The notes: generated by a model from the letters alone, not told the origin. DNA of 64,000 nucleotides from Glycine soja (GCF_004193775.1 NC_041010.1:37685562-37749561), one strand, 5' to 3'; shown: positions 1-10,747, numbered from the stretch's first letter. A program made the numbers and translations.

Positions 1-391
1 CGGCTCAAAAACTCTTATTATCATATTCAACACTAAATAACTATTGGAGATTTTCATCCCTTGAGAATGGAACAGTTTAGACTTTAGGCCATATCAAGAC
101 AAAGGAAACACTTTCATCAAACAAAAGGGAGTACATAAGAATACCGTACTACCTCTAGATGAAGGGAAAACAAAGATCAATTCATTTTTGTTGCATAATC
201 ATAATCACAGCCTCACAAATACGTAAAAAACATAAATCATTTATCAGGAATGAGAAATCATGAGTTGTTTCTGACGAGTTTAGATGGGAATCATATAAAG
301 TATAAGCTGGTTCACGTTAACAACACCTACAAATTAAAGTTACAAACTTTTAAGCACACAAGATTTCAACTAGAGGGAGAGAGAGACCGTC

Positions 392-1001
392 TCAGTCAGA
401 GGCTTCATACTTTTTAAGTTCAGCTTGAAGATCAAGAATTTCTCTCACGTTCTTGTTTCTAAAAAAAAAGAAAAGGAAAAAAAATGTCAGAAATTGAATC
501 AGATACAAAGGAAGCATACGGTTGATGACTTATTTCTAGTTTCTATTATCCATACATGAAAAAAAAATGATATTAAACACAAAGAAAGATATAACATAAC
601 AAAACAGAAAGAACATAGTTGAGTTGAGTCCATGACAAACCAAAGAAGATTTGCTTGCACATGGAAATGAAAAGAAATCAACATTTGACACCTTTTAGCA
701 CATTTTCAGAAACAATAATTCATGATCACAAAATGAAGAGATAAAACAGAATCTTGAAAGAGAAGAAACCATTCTCTCATACACACGACACACAAAAAGA
801 AGTGCATGACGACCCATGATTGAAAAAAAAGATTTTGAAGCATTGAACACTGATGGGGTGATCCAGAATTCACCATGCACCAAATGATGCAAAACTAAAT
901 GGAAGGAAAAAAAGAAAAGAAACAAAAATGAAAGAAAGTGAAGAAGAAGTTCCATCACCTTGCGAGTATGTATCTCTGACGAACTTTCTTTCCCTTTACC
1001 G
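392..1001 (-). CDS. possible C-terminal exons of an unrecognised gene
   Basis: Two candidate exons are bounded by AG and GT on the minus strand: 1001-959 (43 nt, preceded by a pyrimidine-rich TTGCAG, followed by GTGATG) and 458-392 (preceded by a long T-run ending in TTTAG). Joined in one phase they read a basic stretch and then a charged, coiled-coil-like tail (LDLQAELKKYEASD) ending in TGA at 392-394. No start codon can be placed in phase. The ATG at about 1126 opens another frame, and an intron between it and this exon would be only about 45 nt, too short for a plant intron. I do not recognise the product. It could equally be untranslated exons of a non-coding transcript. Confidence 0.22.
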
Positions 1002-1126
1002 CTGCAATGAGAATCAGAACAAGAACACAGACGAAACAGTTTCAAGAATTTTGAATTCTCTCAGCTCAGAGGAAGCTATGGAATAAGACTTCATTTTATT
1101 CACTCAATTTGTGAGCTGGCTCTAAC

Positions 1127-2310
1127 TGAATTTGTCTTTTAAATAAAACAAATAAATGAATTCAACTCCCCCCGAATAAGTTAGTCTCTAAACATTTACA
1201 ACTTATTACTATTTTGTTATATATTTTACAACTTATTGTTATAGTCTTTCTAAGTTACATTATATATTCCTTTAATTAGGACTTTCAATTTAGTCCCTAA
1301 ATGATATACGTGACGTATATTACTATGTTCAATTGAAAAATTTGACTATGTAATTATGCCAGTATAAGAATAAACAGTGCATTAGAGTAATTTATACCAC
1401 ATTAAATTAATAAACCAATAGAACATAATGAAAGAGAAACTCAATTTATTTGCAAATCTAACAATAATAAAACACTTATTACAATAGATTATTGTTTCAT
1501 TATAACAACAAAAACTATCGATCACTATATATTTTTTTGGGGGGACATGTTGATCACTATATATATATATATATATATATGTACAACAAGATTTATTTAT
1601 TATTAATTATTTATTTGTTTTAGTACAGATTTTATATGTTTGTTACTCGGTCAATCATTTATGATGAGATTTTTTTATTTTTACTTAAGTATTTTTACTC
1701 AATTAAAAATATCATATTATTTTTACTTTTTTCTATTGTTTCTGTGGTAAATTATCGATTAAGAAAACCTCTAAATTATAACTGGGGTAAAAGTTTATTA
1801 ATCATAATCTTTAAATGAAATATAGTATTGAAGTTTATTAAACATATAGTTTTACCCTTTTATGTATTTCTCTATATGTCCCCTATACGTAAAAACTTAT
1901 TCAATTGTTTCATATATGTGGAAACCTTACCGATTGGTCCTTGCCATTATACATCGATTGTTAACTTCTTAACTTATGTATTCTTAATTTATTTTTTTAT
2001 ACATGTAGTAGTGTATTCTTAATTTAGTTCATATATATGTAGCTAGCATATTCTTAATTTCCATGCCCTTCGGATATTTCCATGCCCTTCGGTAATGTGT
2101 TGGTGTCATTAATTATTTTTACATCATTGTTTTGTATCTCATGTTTTTGTATGATCTCACGTTCACTATACTTTGTAATTTTTCATATTCATTATTTTGT
2201 ATTGTTTCATGTCATGTAGACTTATTTTCTATGAGCATATTAACTTTTAATTTGATTTATTCCATATGTTCGCCTTACTTATTATACTTATCAACTTATT
2301 TAATTAATTA
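1127..2310. other. AT-rich intergenic stretch
   Basis: No gene is recognised. The small open frames here are low-complexity, rich in Phe, Tyr and Ile, as expected from AT-rich non-coding DNA. A short AT microsatellite lies at 1559-1580. Confidence 0.6.
1559..1580. repeat. AT microsatellite
   Basis: About 11 uninterrupted AT units. Confidence 0.9.
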
Positions 2311-2316
2311 TCACAG

Positions 2317-2478
2317 TTGAGTAAATGGTGGAACGTGGAAGGATCAGCCATTGCGCTAACCTCAGATTCCCCACTAGGTGGGATGAGAGTGATGCCAAGC
2401 TCATCAATGCTGTTCTCTGGAAGGGTTTCTCCTCCCCATAGAAATGTTCATGGATGGTGCTCTCACAATACATGTTAA
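2317..2478 (+). pseudogene. coding-like orphan exon, product unknown
   Basis: Directly after a plausible splice acceptor (TTATCACAG) is an open frame of 53 codons ending in TAA at 2476-2478. Its composition is much less AT-biased than its surroundings and it reads like real protein (for example SDSPLGGMRVMPSSS). There is no start codon in phase and no neighbouring exon that I can join. It may be a gene fragment left by a transposon or the last exon of a decayed gene. I do not recognise the family. Confidence 0.2.
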
Positions 2479-2748
2479 CAGATTATCACACATAAAACCT
2501 CTTTTCCTAACAACTTATTGCTATTTAAAATTTTAAATCAATGTTTTTATTTTTATTTTTATATGTTAGTTATTAGCATATTTAAATTTAAAACAAAATT
2601 ATTTTTTATTTTTATCTGCTAACCGTTAATATATTTAAATTATTTTTTAAAATCATTTTTGTTTCTATATGCTAACATGTTTCTATCTGCAAAATCATTT
2701 TTGTTTCTATCTGCTAACATGTTTCTTTAGAATGTCTACCAACATGTT
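2479..2748. other. AT-rich spacer
   Basis: Contains imperfect repeats of a motif like TTTCTATCTGCTAACATG; nothing else is recognised. Confidence 0.5.
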
Positions 2749-3693
2749 TTATTCTTCTTTTGTGAGTGCATTATTGATCACTATAGGTTTAGCGTCATCT
2801 TCCTCCAGGAACACATACTTCAGATGATTGGGCAATATCTTCAACTCTACCTTCTTCTTCTCGGACGGAGCCTCCTTCTTTAGTGTCTCAAAATCAGCTT
2901 CTCCCTCAAGAATACTTTCTTGTCGATCCAAGTCTTCCAAGCAAGCCTTCAGATCTTCTTCCTCTTCACTGGTTAGGCAGTCCAACGCATTTACCATGGC
3001 TTTTTCCATCGAAGTCTGTGGTGTCTCGAGAATACTGATGTCTTCTTTATCAATCTCCTCCACTCTGAAGCACTTCCAACCCTCCTGTGGGTACTTTGCC
3101 TTGAAAAGGTCAAAGGTTATCTTTTGATTGTCAATACTCAACTCTAAGTTTCCATTCCCCATGTCCACCACACAGTTGGCAGTCAGCATGAAGGGTCTGC
3201 CTAGGATAAAGGGAATCTCTGTGTCTTCTTCGATATCCATGATAACAAAGTCCATCGGAAAAGTGAAGTGGTGTACCTTGACCAGGACATCTTCTACCAC
3301 CCCGTATGGTCTTGTGATTGAGCGGTCCGACAGTTGAAGCGTCATCTTGGTGGGATTTATCTTCAAGTTTCCAATTCTTTTGCACATCGATAAAGGCATC
3401 AGATTGATACTTGCCCCCAGACTAATGAGGGTCTTATCTACCGCTTCCTTCCCTATGGTACAAGGGATGGTGACACTTTCGGGGTCCTTGAATTTCTTGG
3501 GTAGCTTCCTCTGGATTATTGCACTGCAATTGTCCTTTACCACAATATTTTCATTGCCAATATACTTTCCCTTTTTGGTGAGGATGTCTTTCATAAATTT
3601 GGAGTAGAGGGGGGCATCTGCTGTAAGGCTTCCCCGAATGGCATTGTGATTTCTAGCCCTTTGAATATTTCCAAGAAACGCTTGAAGTAGCAC
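2749..3693 (-). pseudogene. retropepsin-like region of an Athila-type polyprotein
   Basis: This 314-codon open frame carries the features of plant Athila/Ty3 aspartic proteases: an IPCTIG lead-in, the active-site loop LGASINLMPLS, a TLQLSDRSI strand, and the flap and C-terminal signature PFILGRPFM. In plant relatives the catalytic loop normally reads D-L-G-A-S. Here the Asp position is Ser (residues I-S-L-G-A-S), so the protease should be inactive. The C-terminus is an acidic spacer ending just where reverse transcriptase would begin, and the frame closes with TAA. In retrotransposon biology this domain processes the gag-pol polyprotein; here it is a non-functional relic. Confidence 0.8.
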
Positions 3694-4030
3694 TCCTTGT
3701 TCTTCCTAGTGGGTGCCATAGTATATGGGAGATCCTGTGGGGGGCTAGTGATTCTTCCTTCTTGGCCTCTCGTGCTATCTGACTCTTGATCTTAGGGGGT
3801 GAGACCTCTTTCTCTTCTTCCTCTGCCTCTTTCTCTTCCTCTTTCTTCTCTGTCCTTCATTCTTCTAACCGGTCTTCTTCTTCTACCTTACCTCTTCATA
3901 TGCTCTTTTCTAGCCTCGGGTCAGCACTGCCTTGCACTAAAAGGTTATATCACTTACTAAAAGGTATAAGACATGTCTCTTTGAAGAGTCGTAGTATATC
4001 TGCTTATCAAAATTCAAAAACATAATAGTT
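2749..4030 (-). mobile_element. degraded Ty3/gypsy (Athila-like) gag-pol fragment
   Basis: An internal piece of an LTR retrotransposon spans the gag C-terminus to just before reverse transcriptase. The distal part (about 3780-3900 read on the minus strand) encodes a Glu/Lys-rich linker, followed by the end of gag and then a retropepsin-like domain. No LTR, primer-binding site, reverse transcriptase, RNase H or integrase could be seen on either side, so this is a truncated relic. At least one frame change separates the gag-end piece (ATG at 3717-3719) from the protease piece near 3610-3640. Confidence 0.8.
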
Positions 4031-5117
4031 ATATCTCTTACTTAAAGGTTAAGATGGTCTATAAAATAGCTTCTTTCTTTTAAAAAAAAAAAAATCAAAC
4101 CAACTTGGTAAGATCCGCTATGTGCTGATTTAATAATACGATAGAAATAAGTATATCAATAGTGTATTCAATATATTAGAAAATGTAATATATTAATATA
4201 CAGTTCGCATTTCAATAGTTATATCTCTTATTAAATTTATCGTAATACGATATCGCAATAAAATTGCGAGTACATACGCATGACAACATTTCTAACGGAT
4301 TAGAATACAATACACTAAATCAATAATGTATGATTATACTAGGTATCTCATTTGGTGTACATATTTTATTAGACAATTTTATCATTAAATCACTTTTTAA
4401 TCTTTCAAATATTTTTTCTAACATGAATTAACTTTCAAGTAAATTATTCACTACTTCTATGTTATTCAATAAACTGTGAGTAATTTAACTACTTATCCAT
4501 TTTAAAAACATTAAACATAGTAAACTCAGCTCTATGGGTAAAAATGGATTGGACCAAGTCAGGTCCTACTCAAGTCTGATTTGTCCTATTTTATGTTTTT
4601 ATGGCTTGTGCTTATGACTCATCATGAGTCTATTTTTAGATTTAGGTTTGATCTTTATATAATTTTAACCTGAACTATTTGCTCATTTAAAGATTTGTTT
4701 CATATTAAAATGTATTAAAAAATTGTATAATAATGAAATTATTATCCATTGAAATATTAAAGTGTGGAGAAATAACTTACATATTATTATGTTATCTAAA
4801 ATTAGATGTCTTAAGCATTCTTATTTAAATTACAATATGGAATCAAAATACGCATAAATATTACGGGTGACAGACTACCAAAAACTTCTAAGTCCAGCAA
4901 AAGAAAAAAAAAATTCATATTTCTATCACTATGATTATAAGAATTAAATTATTCCAATTCAAATCATCAAACCATTAAAATGATTTTATAATTTCATTAA
5001 AATAAATATAATATTATGTATCATATTTATAATTATATTTTATTAAAAATAGTGTTTTAGATAGGTGAATTCATTAGACTTAATAAACTTTTTCTAAGAC
5101 TTGACTTATTTAACTAA
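4031..5117. other. AT-rich intergenic stretch
   Basis: No open frame, repeat or transposon end is recognised between the Athila relic and the Mutator-like element. Confidence 0.5.
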
Positions 5118-5126
5118 AAGGATTTT
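5118..5126. repeat. 9-bp target site duplication (left copy) of the Mutator-like element
   Basis: AAGGATTTT immediately precedes the left terminal inverted repeat. The identical 9 bases follow the right end at 10748-10756. A 9-bp duplication is the hallmark of Mutator-superfamily insertion. Confidence 0.9.
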
Positions 5127-5169
5127 GAGTGTTGCTAGGTGCACCCAGCATTATTGCTGGTGCACCCAG
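5127..5169 (+). repeat. left terminal inverted repeat of the Mutator-like element
   Basis: Starts GAGTGTTGCTAGGTGCACC. It contains two GGTGCACC boxes at 5138-5145 and 5159-5166, 21 bp apart from start to start. It pairs with 10705-10747. Confidence 0.9.
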
Positions 5170-5212
5170 TATTCTATAGAAATGGTGAAATTGCTCTTGG
5201 TTTTCTTCTTAT

Positions 5213-5252
5213 GGATCAAGTTGATCCGTAAATCAACTTGATCCGTAAGAAG
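5213..5252. repeat. left subterminal palindromic motifs
   Basis: Two copies, in opposite orientation, of a GGATCAAGTTGATCCGTAA-type motif. Its core GGATCAAGTTGATCC is almost a perfect palindrome. The same motif recurs several times near the right end of the element. Confidence 0.8.
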
Positions 5253-5886
5253 AAAAATAATAATTTTTTAACTACATATTTTAAGATATTGTTTAAGGTT
5301 ATTTTATACATATTAATAAAAATCAATAAATACATAAAAGATAATAATAATTTTATAAAATTAATATTATCATCATTAATTTATTTTTTATTTTTATAAT
5401 TAATCATATCATTATTAATATTATAAAGAATATAAAAAAATAATTAGTATTATATTAAAAATTAAAATACTAACTAATTTATAATACATTTTTTTACATG
5501 ATCATTAATATAAGTGGGAAAATAGTAATTATAAGAGAATTTAAAAATATTAGTACGTTATATAAATAAGGATCTTAGATAATGAATGATGTCCATTTTT
5601 TGTTTAATTTTTTTTTACACCCTTTTCAACTTCTTTATTTCAATTATATTTAAAAGTTATATTTTAAATTAGATCATTTATAATAATTTACATATACTAT
5701 AACTAAGTTAACTAGACCATTTTAATAACACGCGTGTATATAGACACAAATGGAATACACAATCAATGAAAATAAATAAAACTAACATTAGTAATGAAAA
5801 TAAATAAAACCAACAATACTCATGAAATGAGTTTATGTACAATATCTGTATATACAACGAATATCAATATAAAATATGTACATAAA
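5253..5886. other. AT-rich element interior downstream of the PMD pseudogene
   Basis: Between the left subterminal motifs and the PMD stop codon lies AT-rich DNA with no open frame. It probably includes the 3' untranslated region of the PMD gene. Confidence 0.5.
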
Positions 5887-7990
5887 CTACGTCTGATCAG
5901 TGCGCCGCCTGCGTCTACACCTAACGTATACTAGATGGTCCTGTGTCACACTCCTGGCCAATCAGAGGCATTCTTCGATCACCTCATGTGTCGATGAGCC
6001 AGGCGTGACCACCCCTGGACTCAGATGACGCTCCAACCTCTCAGTAATGTCATCACAAACTTTCTGTTACATACAAAACAAACTGATTACACAAATTATT
6101 ATGCAAATATTGAGGTAAATGACGTAAATTATTGGTATTACTTACCACTGAATGTCTGGGCTCCTCCGTAGATGTCGACGATGCTCCTGGCTCCGGCACG
6201 CGAGGGATATCCGTCTGCGGGGCCTCAGGGACGACTCGGGGCTGCGGGGCGTGACCATGAGGCAGAGGATCTAATGCGTGGCCTGATGTCATGAAAGGAT
6301 GGGAGATGCAGAAGAACCAATCGATGTAGTCACTGGAACACGCCCCTGGCACAACGCACACCTCACCTGCTGGTACGATATGATCCTCGTAGTGCATCCA
6401 CCTATCGTGTATATCATCATACGAGACCCATGAATCGATAGGAGGAGCAGGAATGGTCTGCGTGTAGCCAAACTGCCGCACGACCCTCTCTGGTCGATAA
6501 TAAACAGCAACAGACCCTCAGCGCAAGAGACCGGAATAGCATGATCTGACGTGGAAGTCCCGGACCTCCCGATGCTCCCCATAAGGGATCCAACAGACAT
6601 CCAGAATCCGGAGTCGATCCAGGCGCTCCCTGTACGACGGCGTGCGAATTCTCTTCACGGTCTTCTTCGTCGCAATCCACCTGCACACACGCGGAGAAGC
6701 CTCGTCGTAGTCCTGATCAGCGGTGGACTCCGTGACCGAGGGAAAGTGCTCGTAAATCCAGCACTACAGATGTAACATTCAAATTATAAACATTAATAAT
6801 GAAAGTGTAACAAAATTTAAAGTTGAACCTTGTTTAGCCTGAATGAATGAAAAACATATTTGTTAGCTGCAACAGTGTGATGTAACCGCCTAGCTGTCGA
6901 CTGTGGCTCATAGATACATCGTTCAGCTGGTCGTACATATGAACCAAAGGAGCCACTCCCCAGGCGTACCTCTCTGTCATACTGAGGTCACGAAGGGCCT
7001 CCAAGTAGACAACATGGACATTGGTTGCACTCTTGTTAGCAAACAGAGTGCAACCCAGTAGGTGACGAAGATATGCGCAAGCCGCAGCTGTCCAATGACC
7101 TGCCTGGCATCGGCGCTGATATATATCATGTACCCATTGCAGGCGTACGTACGGTCCGCGACACTGGACTGTCTCAGCCCTAGCAGACTCTGGAGAGACC
7201 ACCAACAAGTCCACCAGCATCTGAACCGCATCGTCCACGTGCAAGGGCTGAAATGCGTATAAGTCGCCAATAACGAGAAGATGGAGAAGAGAGGAGATGT
7301 CGTCCAATGTGATGGTGAGATCTCCCACTGGGAGATGGAAACTAGACGTTTCCCGGTGCCACCACTCCACAAACGCGGACAAAAGTCCCCGATCGCCGGT
7401 GTTTACCGAACACGCGATCAGAGAACTTAGTCCTGTACCAGCAATAAGTCCCTCAATGGCAGGGACAAGCCTGCCTAAACTGTGGACCTTCCTCCCATGA
7501 GAGGATAGCTTTAATTCAGGACGCTCCTGAATTGAAGTATAAAGGAACGCAAAATTCGTTAAAATTATCATTTAAAGGAAAACTAATTTCAATCATAAAG
7601 TATAATTTACAAGTAACTAAAAATAAATAGTATAAATACCTCTCCCATCCATACACTGCAAGCAACGTGATCCGCATACGCTGTCAACACGGATGAGTCG
7701 CTCGGACCACCCGGAAATCCCTGATGCTGATCCTTAGCCGCCTCTGCGCCCGCGTCCGCAGGAATGTCCTCCACAGCAGCTGGTGCCTCCATCGGGTCAT
7801 CCTGAATATCTGGGTCAGGGATGACTGGCTCATCGACGTGATCCGCAGTCACAGTGACTCGCTGCCTCCGTGTGGATGCAGTACGTCGTCGACGCTATGG
7901 AGCATCATCAGAATCATCATGATCTCCTCTGCCCACACCTCTGCCAGTTACCTGACCTAAGGCACGACCTAATCCTCTGGTCCTAATCAT
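5887..7990 (-). pseudogene. plant mobile domain (PMD, MAIN-like) gene, disabled
   Basis: Four exons fit by splice sites and homology: 7990-7640, 7526-6867, 6763-6146 and 6063-5887. The first starts MIRTRGLGRALG and is acidic and Ala/Pro-rich. The second and third carry the PMD core, with readable blocks HSLGRLVPAIEGL, LDDISSLLHL, GGYITLLQ and CWIYEHFPSV. The fourth ends in an Arg-rich tail. Relatives are often labelled 'serine/threonine phosphatase 7 long form homolog', but the region is the aminotransferase-like/PMD fold, found in MAIN-type host proteins and in transposons. Three in-frame stops occur: TAG at 7895-7897, TGA at 6518-6520 and TGA at 5962-5964. Two of these sit where relatives, as I recall them, have CAG and CGA. 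After exon 2 the expected GT donor reads CT (6866-6865), so splicing should also fail. Otherwise the reading is very well preserved, suggesting recent loss. Confidence 0.88.
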
Positions 7991-8701
7991 GATCTGCAAA
8001 TGAGTACCACAAAATCCATCACTCATTTCATTTTCTCAAATTTCATGCGTCTAACGCATATAGGACATTGATTTGGGACAGCAAAGCACCATCACCCAAT
8101 GGTTGTTCAAGCAGTTGGTTGACTCAATTCAATTAATCTAAATGCCAACTTGTTGTTTTATCATATGTTTTAGTTATTAGAGAGAAACTTGCTCATCTTT
8201 ATGAATCTGAGAAACAATGGTCAACAAACCTTGATTTAGGAATCTGAGAAACAGATCATTCTTGTTAACATCAGTATAGTATACCCTAACTCCATGCATG
8301 GTTTTGGTTGTGTTCGTCTCATTGATACTAACATCAGTAGAGTATGGACAATTTAATTCAGGCCAGAGAAGGCACAGAATTCAATGGATCAAAGAATTTA
8401 GGACTTTGTTGCGAGAATTAAGGGTAAAATTTTCCTTATGAGGATTAAATGGATTGTTTTATAAATGTCTCCATGCATGGTTTTATAAATGTCACAAGAA
8501 GCCAATAAAAGAAGTAGCAGCAATTAGTTCTAAAATAACTTGACATTATGAGGATTAAATGGATTGTTTATCTCTTCATTAAATTTTCCTTTTCGTCTAT
8601 AAGATTAATTATATTTGTGTATCAAGACTTTGATTGGCCAATGTTGAGCCAATAAGGAAGAGAGAATTGACATGTAGAATGATTTATTCCATAGGTGTTG
8701 A
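7991..8701. other. element interior upstream of the PMD pseudogene
   Basis: No open frame is recognised. Two 24-bp direct repeats of a motif containing GAGGATTAAATGGATTG lie at 8436-8459 and 8546-8569, and CCATGCATGGTTTT occurs near 8292 and 8471. The minus-strand promoter of the PMD gene would lie here. Confidence 0.4.
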
Positions 8702-9158
8702 ATGAATTCACACATGGGAAGCAGGAATGGTTCAGGTTATGAAGCTGAAATGGTATCCATATTCTCTCAGATTGAGTCCCCTGACAAATCACTTCATGAC
8801 CATATAATTGAAGCTCTTGGCAAGCTCACTGTTGAACAAGGAATTCCTTATGTTACTTAGAGATGCTACTTATGTTATCAAAAAAGTCATGAGAAATTAA
8901 AACAAGTTTTCATTTGTTGCTAAGAAGCTTTATTTTTATACTTTAACCAAGAAACATAAAAATCTCAAACTTGTTTCATTTAATTCCTTCCTCTCTTGGC
9001 TTATCATTTTTTTTTTGGTTTAGGTATTGAGCAACATTGTGGAACCGGCACTGCTATCTCAAGATGGCTCTGATTTGGATAAGCCTGTTTCTCAAGAGAC
9101 ATTTTTGGAGGAATTTAAGATAGTCACAATGAGTGTGGCTAATCGTGTTAATGTAAAT
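8702..9158 (+). pseudogene. captured host gene fragment, probably EF-hand family protein
   Basis: Two exon-like blocks of ordinary coding composition are separated by an AT-rich intron-like stretch. The first (8702-8851) reads a stretch containing SQIESPDKSLHDHIIEALG. The second (9024-9158), behind the acceptor TTTGGTTTAG, reads NIVEPALLSQDGSDLD followed by ETFLEEFK. The blocks join in phase through a GT donor at 8852-8853. The text resembles a plant calcium-binding EF-hand family protein as I remember it; this is recall, not a search. Only an internal piece is present, with no calcium-binding loop visible. It lies within the Mutator-like element on the strand opposite the PMD gene, which fits exon capture with the intron retained (a Pack-MULE-like event). 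Confidence 0.5.
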
Positions 9159-10188
9159 TAACCAAAGTGCTAAGCATTATATAAATAAACTAAAATATTG
9201 GAAAATAGCATTTGGGTATATTTAACTGGTGTAAGGATCAAATTTAGGGATTTGGTTCAATACATGCATGTTGGAATAAGGTGTTTGTAGTTGCTGTTGT
9301 TGTTGTAAGGATCAATTACTTTTCACATTCAAATAGTACATGGGTCATATAGTGGTGTAACCTAGAAACACTAAACCATTTATTTTATCTATTAGAATAA
9401 ATTACACTCCCCTCCTTTTGAGAGATGCTCAAATAATATTGTTTTCTCTTATATTTTTTAAAATTACACTACCCTCTCCTAATAGATTAAATTGTGCTAC
9501 ACTTGTAGTCTACATCAATGTAAACAAGCTTCTAGGGACAATTTTTCTCTCAACATCCGAGAGGCTAGTTTTGGACCCTTTATCATTGACTTCGAAACTT
9601 TATAAAGGAAGACATGAGGATTGCAGAGAATCAATTTATGTTAGGAAGGTTTACAACGTAAGTCATTTATCTTTAATGAGGTTTTGATGGAAAGGTACCT
9701 AATTAAAAAAGAGACTTACACAAGTGTCAAGAGAAGTTTTGTGAAAGACTTTGGGGTAAAAAAAGTGTCTAAATGGTTGAATGTAACATTGACTATTTAC
9801 ATGTCAATATAATCATAATTCATACTATTTGGATAATCAATATATGTATATATAATCATAATTCATACTAATCAATCAATACTATTTATCTATCTATATG
9901 TCAACATGTCATTATTTACAACCAAATTGTGACTAAGGTCAAAACAAATTGTAACAACAATCTAATAAGAATGATCCAAATTACAGCCAATATTTACTAT
10001 TCTACCAAAGTAATGCTAAACGTTGAAAAAAAAATTCGTCAAATACATCAAGTACTCACCTTGTTCAAAGTTCAAACGAAGACCTTGTATTAAAGAAATA
10101 GCCTTGATGAAGTAAGCTGCAAATTTCAGAATCAAAAACACACAAAATTCAGAGTTAGCAATTTTAAAAATGCAGTTTCAGACAACTT
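9159..10188. other. unassigned interior of the Mutator-like element
   Basis: Mostly AT-rich. An 89-codon open frame at 9418-9687 shows no motif that I recognise and is probably chance. Confidence 0.4.
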
Positions 10189-10335
10189 CCGGATCAACAT
10201 GATCCGTAAGCTGTTTCTACACTACTTACGGATCAAGTTGATTCGTAATAAACAAAAGGTGTAAACACAATTTCCGGATTAAGTTGATCCGGAAATTGTG
10301 TTTACAAACCTTTCGGATCAACTTGATCCGTAAGC
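10189..10335. repeat. right subterminal palindromic repeat cluster
   Basis: Four copies of a GGATCAAGTTGATCCGTAA-like motif, in both orientations and with small variations (including one with GGATTAAGTTGATCCGG), match the pair near the left end. Confidence 0.8.
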
Positions 10336-10348
10336 TTCCCTATCAACA

Positions 10349-10646
10349 CCCATGGCGGAGACGAAGACGAAGAGGAACTTACCTCGACAATGCCGACGCG
10401 AGGACGCAGCAACACCACCGTCAACACCCACAGAAGACGAACGAAGCACGCGATTGGAAGGTCACGAAGAAGACGCACAAGAAGACGCAGCCAAGCTTTT
10501 TCGAGAGGAAGAAGAAGGATTTGAAGATTGATGCGAAGGTCACCAATAAAGGTCACGAAGAAGCAGCAATGGCAAGGAAGAAGAGGAATGGCGAGGAAGA
10601 GGAAGAAGCAACAGAAATCGCGAAGAAGAAGAAATGGCGGAAATGA
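10349..10646 (+). other. purine-rich, GC-richer tract with low-complexity open frames
   Basis: This tract stands out from its AT-rich surroundings in base composition. It opens a 59-codon frame from an ATG at 10352 (start MAETKTKRNLPR, Glu/Asp-rich, TGA-terminated), and a longer Lys/Arg/Glu-rich frame overlaps it. Both strands are open because of the repetitive GAAGA triplets. It may be a promoter-proximal or captured piece inside the element. No family is recognised and coding is doubtful. Confidence 0.3.
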
Positions 10647-10704
10647 ACCGTTTTTTTTTAAAATTAATTAGCCCAGGGGTACATTTGTCTTTTCCTCTTA
10701 ATTG

Positions 10705-10747
10705 CTGGGTGCACCAGCAATAATGCTAGGTGCACCTAGCAGCACTC
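10705..10747 (-). repeat. right terminal inverted repeat of the Mutator-like element
   Basis: Read on the minus strand it starts GAGTGCTGCTAGGTGCACC. GGTGCACC boxes lie at 10708-10715 and 10729-10736, again 21 bp apart. Confidence 0.9.

Larger units (their letters stand above)
5127..10747. mobile_element. Mutator-like transposon carrying a PMD gene
   Basis: The 5,621-bp element is delimited by 43-bp terminal inverted repeats, which differ at two positions by eye, and by a perfect 9-bp target duplication AAGGATTTT. Internal content, left to right: a subterminal palindromic repeat cluster, a four-exon plant-mobile-domain pseudogene on the minus strand (5887-7990), a probable captured host gene fragment on the plus strand (8702-9158), unassigned AT-rich DNA, a second subterminal repeat cluster (10189-10335), and a GC-richer purine tract. 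No MURA-type transposase, DDE catalytic region or zinc finger was found, so the element looks non-autonomous. Mutator-like elements are known to carry PMD genes and to capture host exons; this element would combine both. Confidence 0.87.

Noticed and set aside
2828..3607. Plus-strand Ser-rich frames opposite the Athila protease
   Set aside because: Antisense shadows of the gag-pol frame.
6289..7372. Several 70-130 codon frames overlapping the PMD gene in other frames and on the + strand
   Set aside because: Shadows of the GC-richer PMD exons; the PMD reading in a single phase per exon explains the region.
9418..9687. 89-codon frame inside the Mutator-like element
   Set aside because: No transposase or other motif; likely chance in moderately AT-rich DNA.
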